A DNA stretch of 64,000 nt from CAZZKG01 sp964654825 (GTDB taxonomy: Bacteria > Gemmatimonadota > CAZMKB01), in assembly GCA_964654825.1 (NCBI GenBank), contig CAZZKG010000011.1, forward strand, positions 1 to 64,000. The letters run 5' to 3'. Shown here one piece after another: positions 1-8,315 of this stretch (position 1 is its first letter; the number at the start of each line of letters is the position of its first letter). The position numbers and the translations under genes are program-made. Below the pieces are notes generated by a model that was not told where the DNA came from, did no database searches, and saw nothing but the letters and a program-made list of their open reading frames with translations.

Positions 1-477
1 ATCAGGTTCCACACACACCCATCCGTCGAGAGCGACCTGTGCCGGACCCTCGCGGGGGACTCCCCTCTCATTCACTATCACGGGAGCCTCCAGCCGAAGG
101 ACCTGATGGCTGAACTCCCTCGGTATGACTTCGGGTGGGCGGGATTCAACACCTCCAGGAACAGCATCCACGCCGACACGGTACTGGCCAACAAGACATT
201 CGAATATCTGGCTGCAGGCCTCCCCGTCATCTCTTTCCCCCACAGGTCCCAGAAAGATTTCATCGAAAGCCACGGCGTGGGCATCATCATAAACGATGTA
301 AAGGAACTTCCCGGCAATCTCACTTCGACCATGGTCGATCACATCAGAAAAAACGTGCTCGAAAAGCGTTACTCTTTTACGGTGGAAAGCGGGATCCGGG
401 ATGTTTTTTCACTCTACCGGCAAGTCCGCCCAAATCAAAGAGACACTACAGGAGGTCGCGTTGAAAATAACGGATGA
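1..477 (+). CDS. Glycosyltransferase, C-terminal part (5' end outside window)
   Basis: The frame is open from base 1, so the N-terminus is outside the window and 158 residues remain. The visible part looks like the C-terminal Rossmann half of a GT-B glycosyltransferase: the stretch NKTFEYLAAGLPVISF (about residues 65-80) matches the E-x7-E-like donor-nucleotide site of that fold, followed by a helix and short tail typical of the family end. It would transfer a sugar from a nucleotide donor during surface polysaccharide synthesis. The next gene, an acyltransferase, starts inside its last codons (17-base overlap), which implies co-transcription and a shared polysaccharide-decorating role. Acceptor and sugar cannot be read from the sequence. 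Confidence 0.75.
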   Translation: MRFHTHPSVESDLCRTLAGDSPLIHYHGSLQPKDLMAELPRYDFGWAGFNTSRNSIHADTVLANKTFEYLAAGLPVISFPHRSQKDFIESHGVGIIINDVKELPGNLTSTMVDHIRKNVLEKRYSFTVESGIRDVFSLYRQVRPNQRDTTGGRVENNG

Positions 478-925
478 AACAAAAGCAATCATCTACTTCC
501 GCCCGAATGACGCGAAGAAAGTTGGGAAGAACTGCTACTACATCAATCAGATCATCTGGTTGAATCCTGACAACATCGAACTCGGGGACGACGTGAGATT
601 CAACCACGGAGTGTATGTGAACGGATTCGGAGGCCTCAGAATCGGAAACAACAGCGGTATCGGTCCGTACAGCATGATCCACACGGCAAATCACGAGTTC
701 GACGAGAAGAAAGTGAGCATGCGCAGCTGGATGAAGAAACCGGTCGTCATCGGTGAGGATTGCTGGATCGGGATGTCTGTCTGCATCCTGCCGGGGGTGA
801 CGATAGGAGACAGGGTAATCATCGGTGCCGGGAGCGTGGTGGTGGATGACATACCGTCGGACTGTATCGCTGTTGGAAATCCCTGCAAACCGGTCAAAAC
901 GAGAAAAGGGGAGAGGATAGAATAA
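461..925 (+). CDS. Left-handed beta-helix (hexapeptide repeat) acyltransferase
   Basis: A 154-residue protein of the maltose/galactoside O-acetyltransferase type. Hexapeptide-repeat turns run through most of it (IELGDDVRF, LRIGNNSGIG, VVIGEDCWIG, VTIGDRVIIGAGSVV), and the C-terminal IPSDCIAVGNPCKPVK is the usual loop of acetyl-CoA-dependent sugar O-acetyltransferases. The His in HTANHEFD (near residue 85) is the likely catalytic base. I chose the TTG at 461 because GGAGG lies 5 bases before it; the frame stays open further upstream but without a comparable ribosome site. It overlaps the end of the glycosyltransferase, so it probably acetylates the same glycan. Trimer formation is expected from the family. 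Confidence 0.8.
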   Translation: MKITDETKAIIYFRPNDAKKVGKNCYYINQIIWLNPDNIELGDDVRFNHGVYVNGFGGLRIGNNSGIGPYSMIHTANHEFDEKKVSMRSWMKKPVVIGEDCWIGMSVCILPGVTIGDRVIIGAGSVVVDDIPSDCIAVGNPCKPVKTRKGERIE

Positions 926-945
926 TACTCCCAGGGGGAATTTAC

Positions 946-977
946 AAAAGGACCCGGGTTTGACACCGGGCCCTTTT
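946..977. terminator. Bidirectional intrinsic terminator between convergent genes
   Basis: A GC-rich hairpin (arms ACCCGG and CCGGGC around TTTGACA) is flanked by AAAA on the left and TTTTT on the right, so it works in both directions. It sits between the acyltransferase stop at 925 and the OmpA gene stop at 1014, which converge here. Confidence 0.8.
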
Positions 978-1013
978 TGTATTCGTTTCCAGCCAACCGG
1001 CCGGGAGATTTTT

Positions 1014-2363
1014 CTATCTCATCTTCTTGGGAGGAAGAGCTCGTTTGAGCGCTTCGGGATTGAGGACCTTCACCTCGACCCGGCGGTTCTTCTCACGCCC
1101 TTCCTTTGTGCCGTTATCGGCAATCGGTGTCGATTCACCGTACCCCTTCGCAATGAGTCTGCCAGCGTCCACGGAGGGGTAATTCTCGAGGAAGTAATCC
1201 CTCACCGCTTCGGCTCTCTTCTGGCTGAGTTTCATGTTGACCGCTTCACTCCCGGAGGAATCGGTGTGGCCACTGATTTCAACTCTGACCTTCTCCCACT
1301 TCTTCAGAATGTCCCCGACGTTGTTCAGGAGCTCTTTGGAATCTTCCTGGATGTCCGCTTTGCCGAGTTTGAACTGGACATAGAGTTCGAGTTTTTCTTT
1401 TGAGAGGAACTCGTACTCGATTTCGGGGATCTCGCAACCCGACGCATCAACCCGCACTCCGGAAGCAGTACCAGGACACTTGTCGAGACCGTCATACACA
1501 CCATCGTTGTCAGTGTCTTTCGGACAACCAGCGTTGTCGACGACCGCCCCACTCGGAGTCCCGCCGCACTTGTCGATACCGTCATATACGCCGTCGCCGT
1601 CACTGTCCATCGGACATCCGGACTTGTCGACCGTCGCCCCCGCAGGGGTCCCGGCGCACCTGTCGAGACCATCATAGACACCATCGCCATCGGTGTCGAT
1701 GGGGCATCCGCGTTCATCAACAATAGCACCCGCGGGAGTACCGGGGCACTTGTCTTTCTTATCGGGAACTCCGTCGACATCCGTATCCGGCGGAGGGCCG
1801 CCACCGAACTGAAATCCAAAGCTGAACGTGGCAAGCAGGTTGTGGAATGTCTCCTTGTCGCCACCCTCTACCGGAGCATACGGGAGAATTTGATCTCTGA
1901 CATCAATTCCAACCCAGGCGTCCTCTATCGAGAACACTTTTATGCCGCCACCGAATTCGTAATAAGGATCTGCAATGGGGAGAACATCCTCGTGCACCCA
2001 GTTCTTCATATACCCGACACCGCCCACAGCGTAGGGCACTACTTTACCGGTCATCAGATTAAAGACCCCATCACCACTGAACATGACAAAGTTGTAACTG
2101 AGGTTCTCTGCGGCATTATCTGAGGGGAGTATGCCGAAGCTCCCTTCCACTCCGAACCGGTTGGTGAAAAAGTAAGAATACCGTGCTCCCAGGAATGGCG
2201 AACGTTCTTCAAGATCAAGATTCTTGTCAGTCAAATCCCAGAAAGTCGCCCCGAATGTCGGAGCGATGTTCTGGCTCTTCTCTTTCACCTCGGCACAGAG
2301 CGGTGAAATAAGAACAGCCACCATGACTCCAAGCATCAGGATGACACAGAGATTTCTCCTCAT
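1014..2363 (-). CDS. OmpA-family outer membrane protein with thrombospondin type 3 repeats
   Basis: A 449-residue outer membrane protein linking the membrane to peptidoglycan. Residues 1-24 form a signal peptide ending LISPLCA. Residues 25-190 look like an eight-stranded barrel (alternating aromatic strands such as GARYSYFF). Residues 193-312 are four tandem 30-residue calcium-binding TSP3 repeats (DTDGDGVYDGLD...C...GCP). Residues about 325-440 are the OmpA C-terminal domain, with the diaminopimelate-binding signature SGHTDSSGS and NRRVEV. AAAGGAGG precedes the ATG, and a good sigma-70 promoter lies upstream at 2422-2450. It is monocistronic and ends at the bidirectional terminator. Confidence 0.92.
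   Translation of the reverse strand: MRRNLCVILMLGVMVAVLISPLCAEVKEKSQNIAPTFGATFWDLTDKNLDLEERSPFLGARYSYFFTNRFGVEGSFGILPSDNAAENLSYNFVMFSGDGVFNLMTGKVVPYAVGGVGYMKNWVHEDVLPIADPYYEFGGGIKVFSIEDAWVGIDVRDQILPYAPVEGGDKETFHNLLATFSFGFQFGGGPPPDTDVDGVPDKKDKCPGTPAGAIVDERGCPIDTDGDGVYDGLDRCAGTPAGATVDKSGCPMDSDGDGVYDGIDKCGGTPSGAVVDNAGCPKDTDNDGVYDGLDKCPGTASGVRVDASGCEIPEIEYEFLSKEKLELYVQFKLGKADIQEDSKELLNNVGDILKKWEKVRVEISGHTDSSGSEAVNMKLSQKRAEAVRDYFLENYPSVDAGRLIAKGYGESTPIADNGTKEGREKNRRVEVKVLNPEALKRALPPKKMR
1428..1787 (-). repeat. Four tandem 90-bp units encoding TSP3 calcium-binding repeats
   Basis: Inside the OmpA gene, four exact-length 30-codon units follow each other. Each begins D-S/T-D-x-D-G-V and ends with a conserved G-C-P/E. 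Paired cysteines in each unit suggest one disulfide per repeat. The units differ in sequence, so they are old duplications. Confidence 0.9.
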
Positions 2364-2421
2364 GGAAGACCTCCTTTCAAATATCCCTCAGGCTCTCAGG
2401 CGTGCCCAAAATCTCCCGAGA

Positions 2422-2450
2422 AAGGTACAGGTTTCGGCAGCGCATGTCAA
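2422..2450 (-). promoter_or_regulatory. Sigma-70 type promoter of the OmpA gene
   Basis: On the minus strand, TTGACA (2450-2445) and TACCTT (2427-2422) are separated by exactly 17 bases. Transcription would start near 2415, about 50 bases before the OmpA ATG. Confidence 0.6.
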
Positions 2451-2553
2451 TTGTTTTTTAACGCTCGCAACAAATAATTTTTAAAGCACTTACATTCCCT
2501 GCTCTTCAGAAGCATCGGAGACAGAAGAGACACATCTAACAGTACGCTCTCCT

Positions 2554-3756
2554 TCACACCGTGATTTTCTTGAGCGCCTGCCTTAGGTCGTACACGAGAT
2601 CCTCCACGTCCTCGAGACCGACTGACAGCCTCACGAGTCCTTCGGAAATCCCGGCTCTGGCAAGCTCTTCACTGCTGTAGGTGGAATGAGTCATCGATGC
2701 CGGGTGCGAAACGAGCGTGTCCACATCACCGAGGCTCACAGCTATGGTCATCAACTCGAGATTATTCAGCAATGCTCGTCCTGCATCTCTCCCCCCTTTC
2801 AGATCGAAGGCGATCATCCCGCCGAACCCCCGCATCTGCCTCCGGGCGAGTTCATGCTGCGGATGCGTTCTCAAACCCGGATAGTACACATTTTCGACTT
2901 TCGGGTGAAAATTCAAAAACTGAGCTAACTCCATTGCGTTTTCAGCGTGTTTGTCCATTCTGACAGGCAGTGTCTTGAGCCCCCTGAGGAGGAGCCATGC
3001 GTTGAAAGGACTGATAATCCCACCGAGATCAGTTAAAAAATCACTTCGCACGCTCTCTACATACTCGCTGCTGCCTATCAGTAATCCGGCAACCGTGTCC
3101 CCGTGCCCACCGATGTATTTGGTCGCACTGTGGATCACACTGTTGGCACCGAGATCGATCGGATTCTGATAGTAAGGTGTTGAAAACGTATTGTCAACCA
3201 TCAGGTGAATATTTTTTTTCTTCGCCACCTTCGCGCAGGCTTCAATGTCGATAATCGCAAGGGTGGGATTGGCCGGTGTCTCGATGAAGATCACCCTTGT
3301 TTTGTCGTCACATGCCGACTCGATGTTCTTGACATCGGTACCGTCGACCTCCCTGGCCTCGAGTCCCAGTTTCGGATACATCTCCATAAACAGCGCGTGG
3401 GTCCCGCCGTAAAGAGTGTCCGACGCCACGACGTTCTCGCCGGGGCGAATGAGAGTGAAGAGAGCGGTTGAAGTTGCCGCCATCCCCGAGCCGAAGGCGA
3501 GGGATTCGTCGCCTTTCTCGAGATAGGCCATCTCGATTTCGAGTGCTTTCGTCGTCGGGTTGCCGAGTCTCGTATAGATATACCCTTCCTGCTCATGGCT
3601 GAAAAGAGCGGCACCCTGCTCTGCGTTCTCGAAAGCGAACGTCGAGCTCTGGAAAATAGGCGTCGATATGGCCCTGATCGGGACACCCGACTCATGCTTG
3701 TCGAGATGCCGCTTGCCGTGTATTGTCAGGGTTGCAAAACCATACCTCTTCTCCAT
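2554..3756 (-). CDS. Trans-sulfuration PLP enzyme, closest to methionine gamma-lyase
   Basis: A 400-residue cysteine/methionine-metabolism PLP enzyme acting on methionine, homocysteine or O-acyl-homoserine. The PLP lysine is Lys213 in SATKYIGGHGD. The C-terminal half (GMIAFDLKGG, SLGDVDTLVSHPASMTHS, GISEGLVRLSVGLED) follows Pseudomonas methionine gamma-lyase very closely from memory. However, the residue equivalent to that enzyme's Cys116 is Gly118 (LYGGTHALF), as in cystathionine gamma-synthases and O-acetylhomoserine sulfhydrylases. Substrate is therefore open. AAGGAG lies 8 bases before the ATG. It follows metK by 16 bases in the same operon, which fits methionine and SAM metabolism. Confidence 0.85.
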   Translation of the reverse strand: MEKRYGFATLTIHGKRHLDKHESGVPIRAISTPIFQSSTFAFENAEQGAALFSHEQEGYIYTRLGNPTTKALEIEMAYLEKGDESLAFGSGMAATSTALFTLIRPGENVVASDTLYGGTHALFMEMYPKLGLEAREVDGTDVKNIESACDDKTRVIFIETPANPTLAIIDIEACAKVAKKKNIHLMVDNTFSTPYYQNPIDLGANSVIHSATKYIGGHGDTVAGLLIGSSEYVESVRSDFLTDLGGIISPFNAWLLLRGLKTLPVRMDKHAENAMELAQFLNFHPKVENVYYPGLRTHPQHELARRQMRGFGGMIAFDLKGGRDAGRALLNNLELMTIAVSLGDVDTLVSHPASMTHSTYSSEELARAGISEGLVRLSVGLEDVEDLVYDLRQALKKITV

Positions 3757-3772
3757 TTCGTCAAACTCCTTT

Positions 3773-4936
3773 TCAGATACCGCGCTTGAGATCAGAAACT
3801 CTGTCGAGTTTTTCCCAGGTAAACTCGGGTTCGGTACGGCCGAAGTGACCGTAGGCGGCCGTCTTTTTGAAAATCGGCCTCCTGAGATCGAGTGCTTCGA
3901 GGATGCCTGCAGGCGTCAGGTCGAACTTCTTTTTCACGATCTCAACGAGTTCGAGATCGGGGAGCTTCCCGGTACCGAATGAATCGACATAGATCGAAAC
4001 GGGGAGAGGTTCACCGATGATATATGCGAGCTGCACCTCACACTTGTCCGCCAGGTCCGCTGCGACAAGATTTTTTGCGATCCAGCGGGCGGCATAATTG
4101 GCGGACCTGTCGGTCTTGGTGGGATCTTTGCCGGAGAAGGCAGCCCCGCCGTGACGGCCCATTGTCCCGTATGTGTCCACAACAATCTTCCTTCCGGTCA
4201 CCCCGACGTCGACGAAAGGGCCTCCTTTGGAAAAAGAACCTGTGGGATTGACATGAAAAACGGTTTCTTTTTTGTCTACGAGGCCGGTAGGTTCGAGAAC
4301 GGGCAGGATAACAGCGTCGATGAGATCATCCCGTATCTTCGACTGGGGTATATCCTGGTGATGGTGGGCGGAAATGACGACGTGTCGGATACGGGTGGGT
4401 TTCCCCTCGACATACTCTATGGTGACCTGAGATTTTCCATCAGGATAGAGATACTCGATTGCTCCGTCTTTTCGGACTTCTGTCAGTCTCCTCGCCAGAA
4501 GATGCGCGAGAAAGATTGGAAGGGGCATGTACTCGGCATTGAAGTCGATGGCGAATGATTCATTGGTTGCATAGCCGACCATCATCCCCTGATCACCGGC
4601 ACCCTTCCTGTCGACTGCTATTGCTATATCGGTCGACTGCTCTTCGATCATAACCATCACCGCACAGCTCTGGGCATCGAAGGATATCGCCGGATCGACG
4701 TATCCGATGTCTTTGATCGTAGCACGAACGATATGGGTGATATCCACATAAGCCTTCGTCGTAATCTCACCCGCGACGAGCACCAGGCCGGTCGTCACGA
4801 GGGATTCACAAGCCACCCGGGCGTACTTGTCCTCTTCCAGAACCGCATCCAGAACAGCATCGGCGATCTGATCACAGATCTTGTCCGGATGCCCCTCAGT
4901 AACAGATTCCGATGTAAAGTCTCCGGTGAACGACAT
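3773..4936 (-). CDS. metK: S-adenosylmethionine synthetase
   Basis: A 387-residue cytoplasmic enzyme making SAM from methionine and ATP. Family signatures are the N-terminal FTSESVTEGHPDKICDQI, the loop GAGDQGMMVGYA and the P-loop-like GGAAFSGKDPTKTDRSAAY-type region (here GGAAFSGKDPTKTDRSANY). I place the start at the ATG at 4936, where MSFTGDFTSES begins and GGAGGT lies 6 bases upstream; an upstream in-frame start at 4975 would overlap the rhomboid gene and lacks a ribosome site. It lies between the rhomboid gene and the methionine gamma-lyase-like gene in one minus-strand operon. Confidence 0.95.
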   Translation of the reverse strand: MSFTGDFTSESVTEGHPDKICDQIADAVLDAVLEEDKYARVACESLVTTGLVLVAGEITTKAYVDITHIVRATIKDIGYVDPAISFDAQSCAVMVMIEEQSTDIAIAVDRKGAGDQGMMVGYATNESFAIDFNAEYMPLPIFLAHLLARRLTEVRKDGAIEYLYPDGKSQVTIEYVEGKPTRIRHVVISAHHHQDIPQSKIRDDLIDAVILPVLEPTGLVDKKETVFHVNPTGSFSKGGPFVDVGVTGRKIVVDTYGTMGRHGGAAFSGKDPTKTDRSANYAARWIAKNLVAADLADKCEVQLAYIIGEPLPVSIYVDSFGTGKLPDLELVEIVKKKFDLTPAGILEALDLRRPIFKKTAAYGHFGRTEPEFTWEKLDRVSDLKRGI

Positions 4937-4952
4937 GATGGGACCTCCAGGT

Positions 4953-5786
4953 TCAGCCTCTATCCGAATCCTCACCAGGTTTGATCAGCTTACTGGCTCT
5001 GTTGAGCGTCTCCCACTCCTCACTCGAAATATTCTCGATCCCTTCCCTTGAAATCTTGTCCAGCACCCTGTCTACTTCTTTCTTCACACGCTCACGCTCG
5101 TCATCCTGCCTGTGAACGACCCTGATCTTGCGTTTCCTCTTTTCTCTCACAAAACCGTTGTGGACCGATTGAGAAAGATTTCCCCACTTCAGGTAGAAAA
5201 AGGCGATGAGCATCCCACCAAGGTGCGTGACATGACCTATCCCATCGTTCACGTGGCTCGAACTGGCGATAAACTCGATGACGAAGAAGATCATCATAAG
5301 GTACTTCGCCTTGATCGGAAAAAGGAAATAGAGGAATATCAACCTGTTGGGGAACGTCAATGCGAATGCCATCAGAATGGCGAACACCGCCCCCGATGCA
5401 CCGATAGTCGGCACGGTAGGCATTTTAGAGAGAAAAACCGTTATAACCCCGGCACCAGCACCGGTCAGGAAATAGAATTTCAGAAAAAAATTGGTTCCCC
5501 AGCTGTTCTCGAGTTCCGAGCCGAACATCCACAGGGCGAACATATTGAAAAAGAGATGAAGGAACCCCCCGTGGAGGAAGAGGTAAGTGAAAAGCTGCCA
5601 GACATACAGCCGGGAAAGGACACTCTCCGGTACAAGCCCGAAGAAATAGATAAAAGGACGGCCGACCATACTTCCGACGAGAAATGCAATGACGTTGGTG
5701 ATGAGAAGAAGCTTAACAGCGGGGGATAAACGTATCAGAGGTGAAAAACCACCTCCCGTACTCCGTCTGTAATGATATGCCCTCAT
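4953..5786 (-). CDS. Rhomboid-family intramembrane serine protease
   Basis: A 277-residue polytopic inner-membrane protease. Six hydrophobic segments are visible. The catalytic serine lies in GASGAVFAI (GxSGxxx, about residue 130) and the catalytic histidine in GHVTHLGG in the last segment (about residue 187). The loop 1 motif WQLFTYLFLHGGFLHLFFNM is typical. After the membrane domain comes a charged cytoplasmic tail of about 70 residues (VREKRKRKIRVVHRQDDERER), seen in many bacterial rhomboids. The ribosome site is weak (GGATGGG). metK starts 16 bases after its stop, so the genes are likely co-transcribed. Confidence 0.9.
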   Translation of the reverse strand: MRAYHYRRSTGGGFSPLIRLSPAVKLLLITNVIAFLVGSMVGRPFIYFFGLVPESVLSRLYVWQLFTYLFLHGGFLHLFFNMFALWMFGSELENSWGTNFFLKFYFLTGAGAGVITVFLSKMPTVPTIGASGAVFAILMAFALTFPNRLIFLYFLFPIKAKYLMMIFFVIEFIASSSHVNDGIGHVTHLGGMLIAFFYLKWGNLSQSVHNGFVREKRKRKIRVVHRQDDERERVKKEVDRVLDKISREGIENISSEEWETLNRASKLIKPGEDSDRG

Positions 5787-5911
5787 AGCCCATCCATGAA
5801 GAATGCCGAGGATACAGCTTCACGGCAATCCCTCCAGGCCGCCTGTTGCAAGCCCTGCTCAGACTCCCTCAGACACACCAATTTTCAGGTGCGGAGTCGT
5901 TCGTTTTCGGC

Positions 5912-6190
5912 TTAATGCAGGATCTCTGTCCAACGCTCCAGAAGTATCTTCTCGAACCGAGGAGCGTAGATGAGATCATAGACTTCACCCTTCTCAGGAA
6001 AAAGTTTGAGGACGCACCGTCTGGTGGAACTGATGAGCAGGAGAGCTTCATCACGTGAAATCGTACTTTCAAGCAGTATCTGACGTGTAAGATCTACGAT
6101 GAACCTCAGATATCTCATCTTCTTCTCTTCTTCCTGCAGGGCGAATCGTCTGCGTTTGTAAGAATTACTCAACTCATCTTCGAGTTTCAA
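5912..6190 (-). CDS. Small conserved helical protein of unknown function
   Basis: A 92-residue charged, mostly helical protein: a basic/acidic N-terminus (residues 1-30) and a C-terminal part with LFPEKGEVYDLIYAPRFEKILLERW. Start is a TTG with GGAGGG 4 bases before it, a strong sign that it is a real gene despite its size. Similar short proteins are found in several anaerobic lineages as I recall, but I know no function. It lies 125 bases upstream of the rhomboid gene on the same strand and may belong to that transcript. Confidence 0.65.
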   Translation of the reverse strand: MKLEDELSNSYKRRRFALQEEEKKMRYLRFIVDLTRQILLESTISRDEALLLISSTRRCVLKLFPEKGEVYDLIYAPRFEKILLERWTEILH

Positions 6191-6315
6191 CGTGCCCTCC
6201 GCAGCTGTACCAATACAGCAAGGATGATTTCTAATTTACCAAAATGAACCGGGGTGTCAAGTGCCATCATCCCCCGGGTCCAGGCGGTTCCGCAGATGAG
6301 GGAAACCGGGCGCAC

Positions 6316-6352
6316 GAAAAAAAGCCCCCACCCCTCGAGAGGTGGAGGCCTG
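6316..6352 (-). terminator. Intrinsic terminator after the matrixin gene
   Basis: Read on the minus strand, a GC-rich hairpin (CCTCCACCTC, loop TCGA, then GGGGTGGGGG) is followed by TTTTTTT. It lies about 20 bases beyond the matrixin-like protease stop. Confidence 0.8.
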
Positions 6353-6370
6353 TGGTTCGTGCGGAGGTTA

Positions 6371-7306
6371 TCAGAGAAACAGATCAGGTAACAGTTTTTT
6401 CGAGGCGTAGTCTTGACCGGCATCGAAAGTAAGGAAGTAGATTGTAGGGGATAAGAGTTCTCCCGCGTCGTCCCTCCCATCCCACAGAATGATGTGGTCA
6501 CCCTCGGGGACAGTACCTTCGAAGAGAGTCCTGACGATTTCCCCGTTCGAATCGTAGATCTTGAGTCCCGCGAAGACGACTTCATCTTCGTATCGGGGAA
6601 CAGAGAACCGGATTTCAATGAGGCCGGATTCGCCTCTTGTGGGCTGAGAAAGCGAGAACACGCTCTCATCCACCGCAGGCTGATGGTCGTCTATCTCTGC
6701 AACAAAGGCTGCCGGGTAGAGGTATTCGATGCCGTCTATATCATCCCAGAGAAGCGATCGTTTTTTCGTTTCTCCGTTGTTGGCGTATGCGTACATCGTC
6801 GCATCCGAATGCGATGAGTGACCGAGGCCGAGAGAGTGCCCCAGTTCGTGTGTCGCGATGTTCTGGACGTCCATCTCGTTCCAGCTCGGGTTGCCGAGAC
6901 AGTTCCAGTTGTAATTGGAATTCATCGAGATATCCGTCTCGTTGATGTGATTCCATCCATAGTTGTACGTAATGGCGATATAATCGTTGACGGGAGCGGG
7001 ATCCCAGCTGATCTGGTTGTAACCATCGTCGTATCCTGCATGCTCGTTGTTGAATGTCGGTACCCTTCGATCGAAGTAGAAGTAGGAACCGGACACATTA
7101 CCCCAGGTCATCCCGGACCGGTAGAGGGCCCTGAATTCGCCGGAACAGTCGTTAGTGCCATTCTGATTCACCGACATTTCAGGTGGGATGTTGGAGTCAA
7201 GCCAGCTCCCGATGGTGGTGTATGCAGCACCTTGAGTGAGAGACAGACAGATAAAAACAGCAGCAAGCAGTCCAACCGTCAGTAATTTGTTCTTTGTCGA
7301 TTTCAT
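6371..7306 (-). CDS. Secreted matrixin-like zinc metalloprotease with FlgD/T9SS-like C-terminal domain
   Basis: A 311-residue secreted protease. Residues 1-29 form a signal peptide. The catalytic domain carries the metzincin zinc site HELGHSLGLGH (HExxHxxGxxH) and a likely Met-turn in DATMYAYA. The last 100 residues (FSLSQPTRGES, LKIYDSNGEIVRTL, HIILWDGRDDAGELL) form an Ig-like FlgD/type IX sorting-type module, though the final KMVLxK-like tail is replaced by KKLLPDLFL. The ATG at 7306 has AAGGGG upstream; an in-frame start 14 codons earlier is less likely. It follows the secreted protein at 7348 by 41 bases and ends at a terminator, forming a two-gene operon. Confidence 0.85.
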   Translation of the reverse strand: MKSTKNKLLTVGLLAAVFICLSLTQGAAYTTIGSWLDSNIPPEMSVNQNGTNDCSGEFRALYRSGMTWGNVSGSYFYFDRRVPTFNNEHAGYDDGYNQISWDPAPVNDYIAITYNYGWNHINETDISMNSNYNWNCLGNPSWNEMDVQNIATHELGHSLGLGHSSHSDATMYAYANNGETKKRSLLWDDIDGIEYLYPAAFVAEIDDHQPAVDESVFSLSQPTRGESGLIEIRFSVPRYEDEVVFAGLKIYDSNGEIVRTLFEGTVPEGDHIILWDGRDDAGELLSPTIYFLTFDAGQDYASKKLLPDLFL

Positions 7307-7347
7307 ATCAATACCCCTTCTTTTGTCCTGATTCACAGAGCGATTCA

Positions 7348-7854
7348 TTATCTATCGAGACCATTCGAGACGAAAGCCAGGAAATCATCCAGGTCCATCC
7401 CGTTTTCTATAATGACGTTATCCTTCACCGTGAAGCGTCCCTGCTCGAAACCGACAACATCGCAAACTGCATCGGGAATGCGCGATCTCAAAAAGAGTAC
7501 GACTCGTTCACCGACCTCGAAATGAGGAGCACTGGGGACGACGAGAACCCCGCTATCGGTTTCTCCACCGACGCACCTGAATTGTACCGTAGGGTGCGGC
7601 GTACCCTTTACCATTTGCTCCACCTGTACGGTGTACGTTGTATAAATGAGGCTCCTGTTCTGGAGGTAGTTCACACTCCATTCGGAGTCCTTCCCGAGGA
7701 CTGTTCCGAGGACGATCTGATCAGCCTCGATAATGAGATCATCCATATCTTTCCTGACAAGGGTTGTCGCAGAGATGGTTGAACCGGACAGGAGTGATGT
7801 GAAAATTACCGTAACTATCATAACAAGAATTTTTTTTGGGGTTCCCGCTGACAT
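7348..7854 (-). CDS. Secreted protein of unknown function, partner of matrixin-like protease
   Basis: A 168-residue protein with a signal peptide (about residues 1-30, ending STISA). The mature part begins TTLVRKDMDDLIIEADQIVLG and contains beta-rich segments (YTTYTVQVEQMVKGTP, EVGERVVLFLRSR). GGAGAG is 4 bases before the ATG. I do not recognise an enzymatic motif. It is directly upstream of the matrixin-like protease in the same operon. An inhibitor, a chaperone-like companion or a substrate of that protease are possible; none is shown by the sequence. Confidence 0.7.
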   Translation of the reverse strand: MSAGTPKKILVMIVTVIFTSLLSGSTISATTLVRKDMDDLIIEADQIVLGTVLGKDSEWSVNYLQNRSLIYTTYTVQVEQMVKGTPHPTVQFRCVGGETDSGVLVVPSAPHFEVGERVVLFLRSRIPDAVCDVVGFEQGRFTVKDNVIIENGMDLDDFLAFVSNGLDR

Positions 7855-8315
7855 AGCACTCTCCTTTCTGCATTAGTGATCCATTAAGTAACAATTATTA
7901 TTGATCCCGTTCGACCACCTCCATTCACCCGGAACAAATGAGTAATATACATACACCATTCAGGATATGAAGTAGATATGAGGCCATATTAACAACTTTT
8001 CCACAAAATCGAACCCCGGAGCTGTGTGATATTTCTTCAACATTATATCAAAAATAGGTCTTTTAGTCAAGGATTTCTTTACTTCACTGACCCATTTGAG
8101 AATAACTGATCCCACGGTAGGGATGTTGCCGAATATAGACCGAAATCGAAAACGTATTACGGGAGGAAGAAGCTCCGGCTTTCACTCGAAGTTTCAAACA
8201 CCATAATACGGTGACCGATTCGTTCCCGGGCGCACAGGTGTAAGAACACGGTATTTTCTTATTGACTTGACCTGATTTTCCGTTAGAATTGAGTGCATTA
8301 CCAACAGGAGGTTTT
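7855..8315. other. Divergent intergenic region, AT-rich
   Basis: This 461-base gap separates two divergent genes. It is clearly more AT-rich than its surroundings. The right end holds a plausible plus-strand promoter (8262-8289). I see no convincing minus-strand promoter pair, no ORF with a ribosome site and no strong hairpin. Confidence 0.6.
8262..8289 (+). promoter_or_regulatory. Sigma-70 type promoter of the RsbW-like gene
   Basis: TTGACT (8262-8267) and TAGAAT (8284-8289) are spaced by 16 bases. The predicted start near 8296 leaves a leader of about 20 bases with AGGAGG before the GTG start. Confidence 0.5.

Noticed and set aside
1400..1726. Plus-strand open frames with Cys/Arg-rich proteins opposite the OmpA gene
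   Set aside because: They are antisense shadows of the repetitive TSP3 codons.
4937..4975. Longer metK start at 4975 (extra 13 residues)
   Set aside because: It overlaps the rhomboid gene and has no ribosome site, whereas the ATG at 4936 gives the normal N-terminus and a good site.
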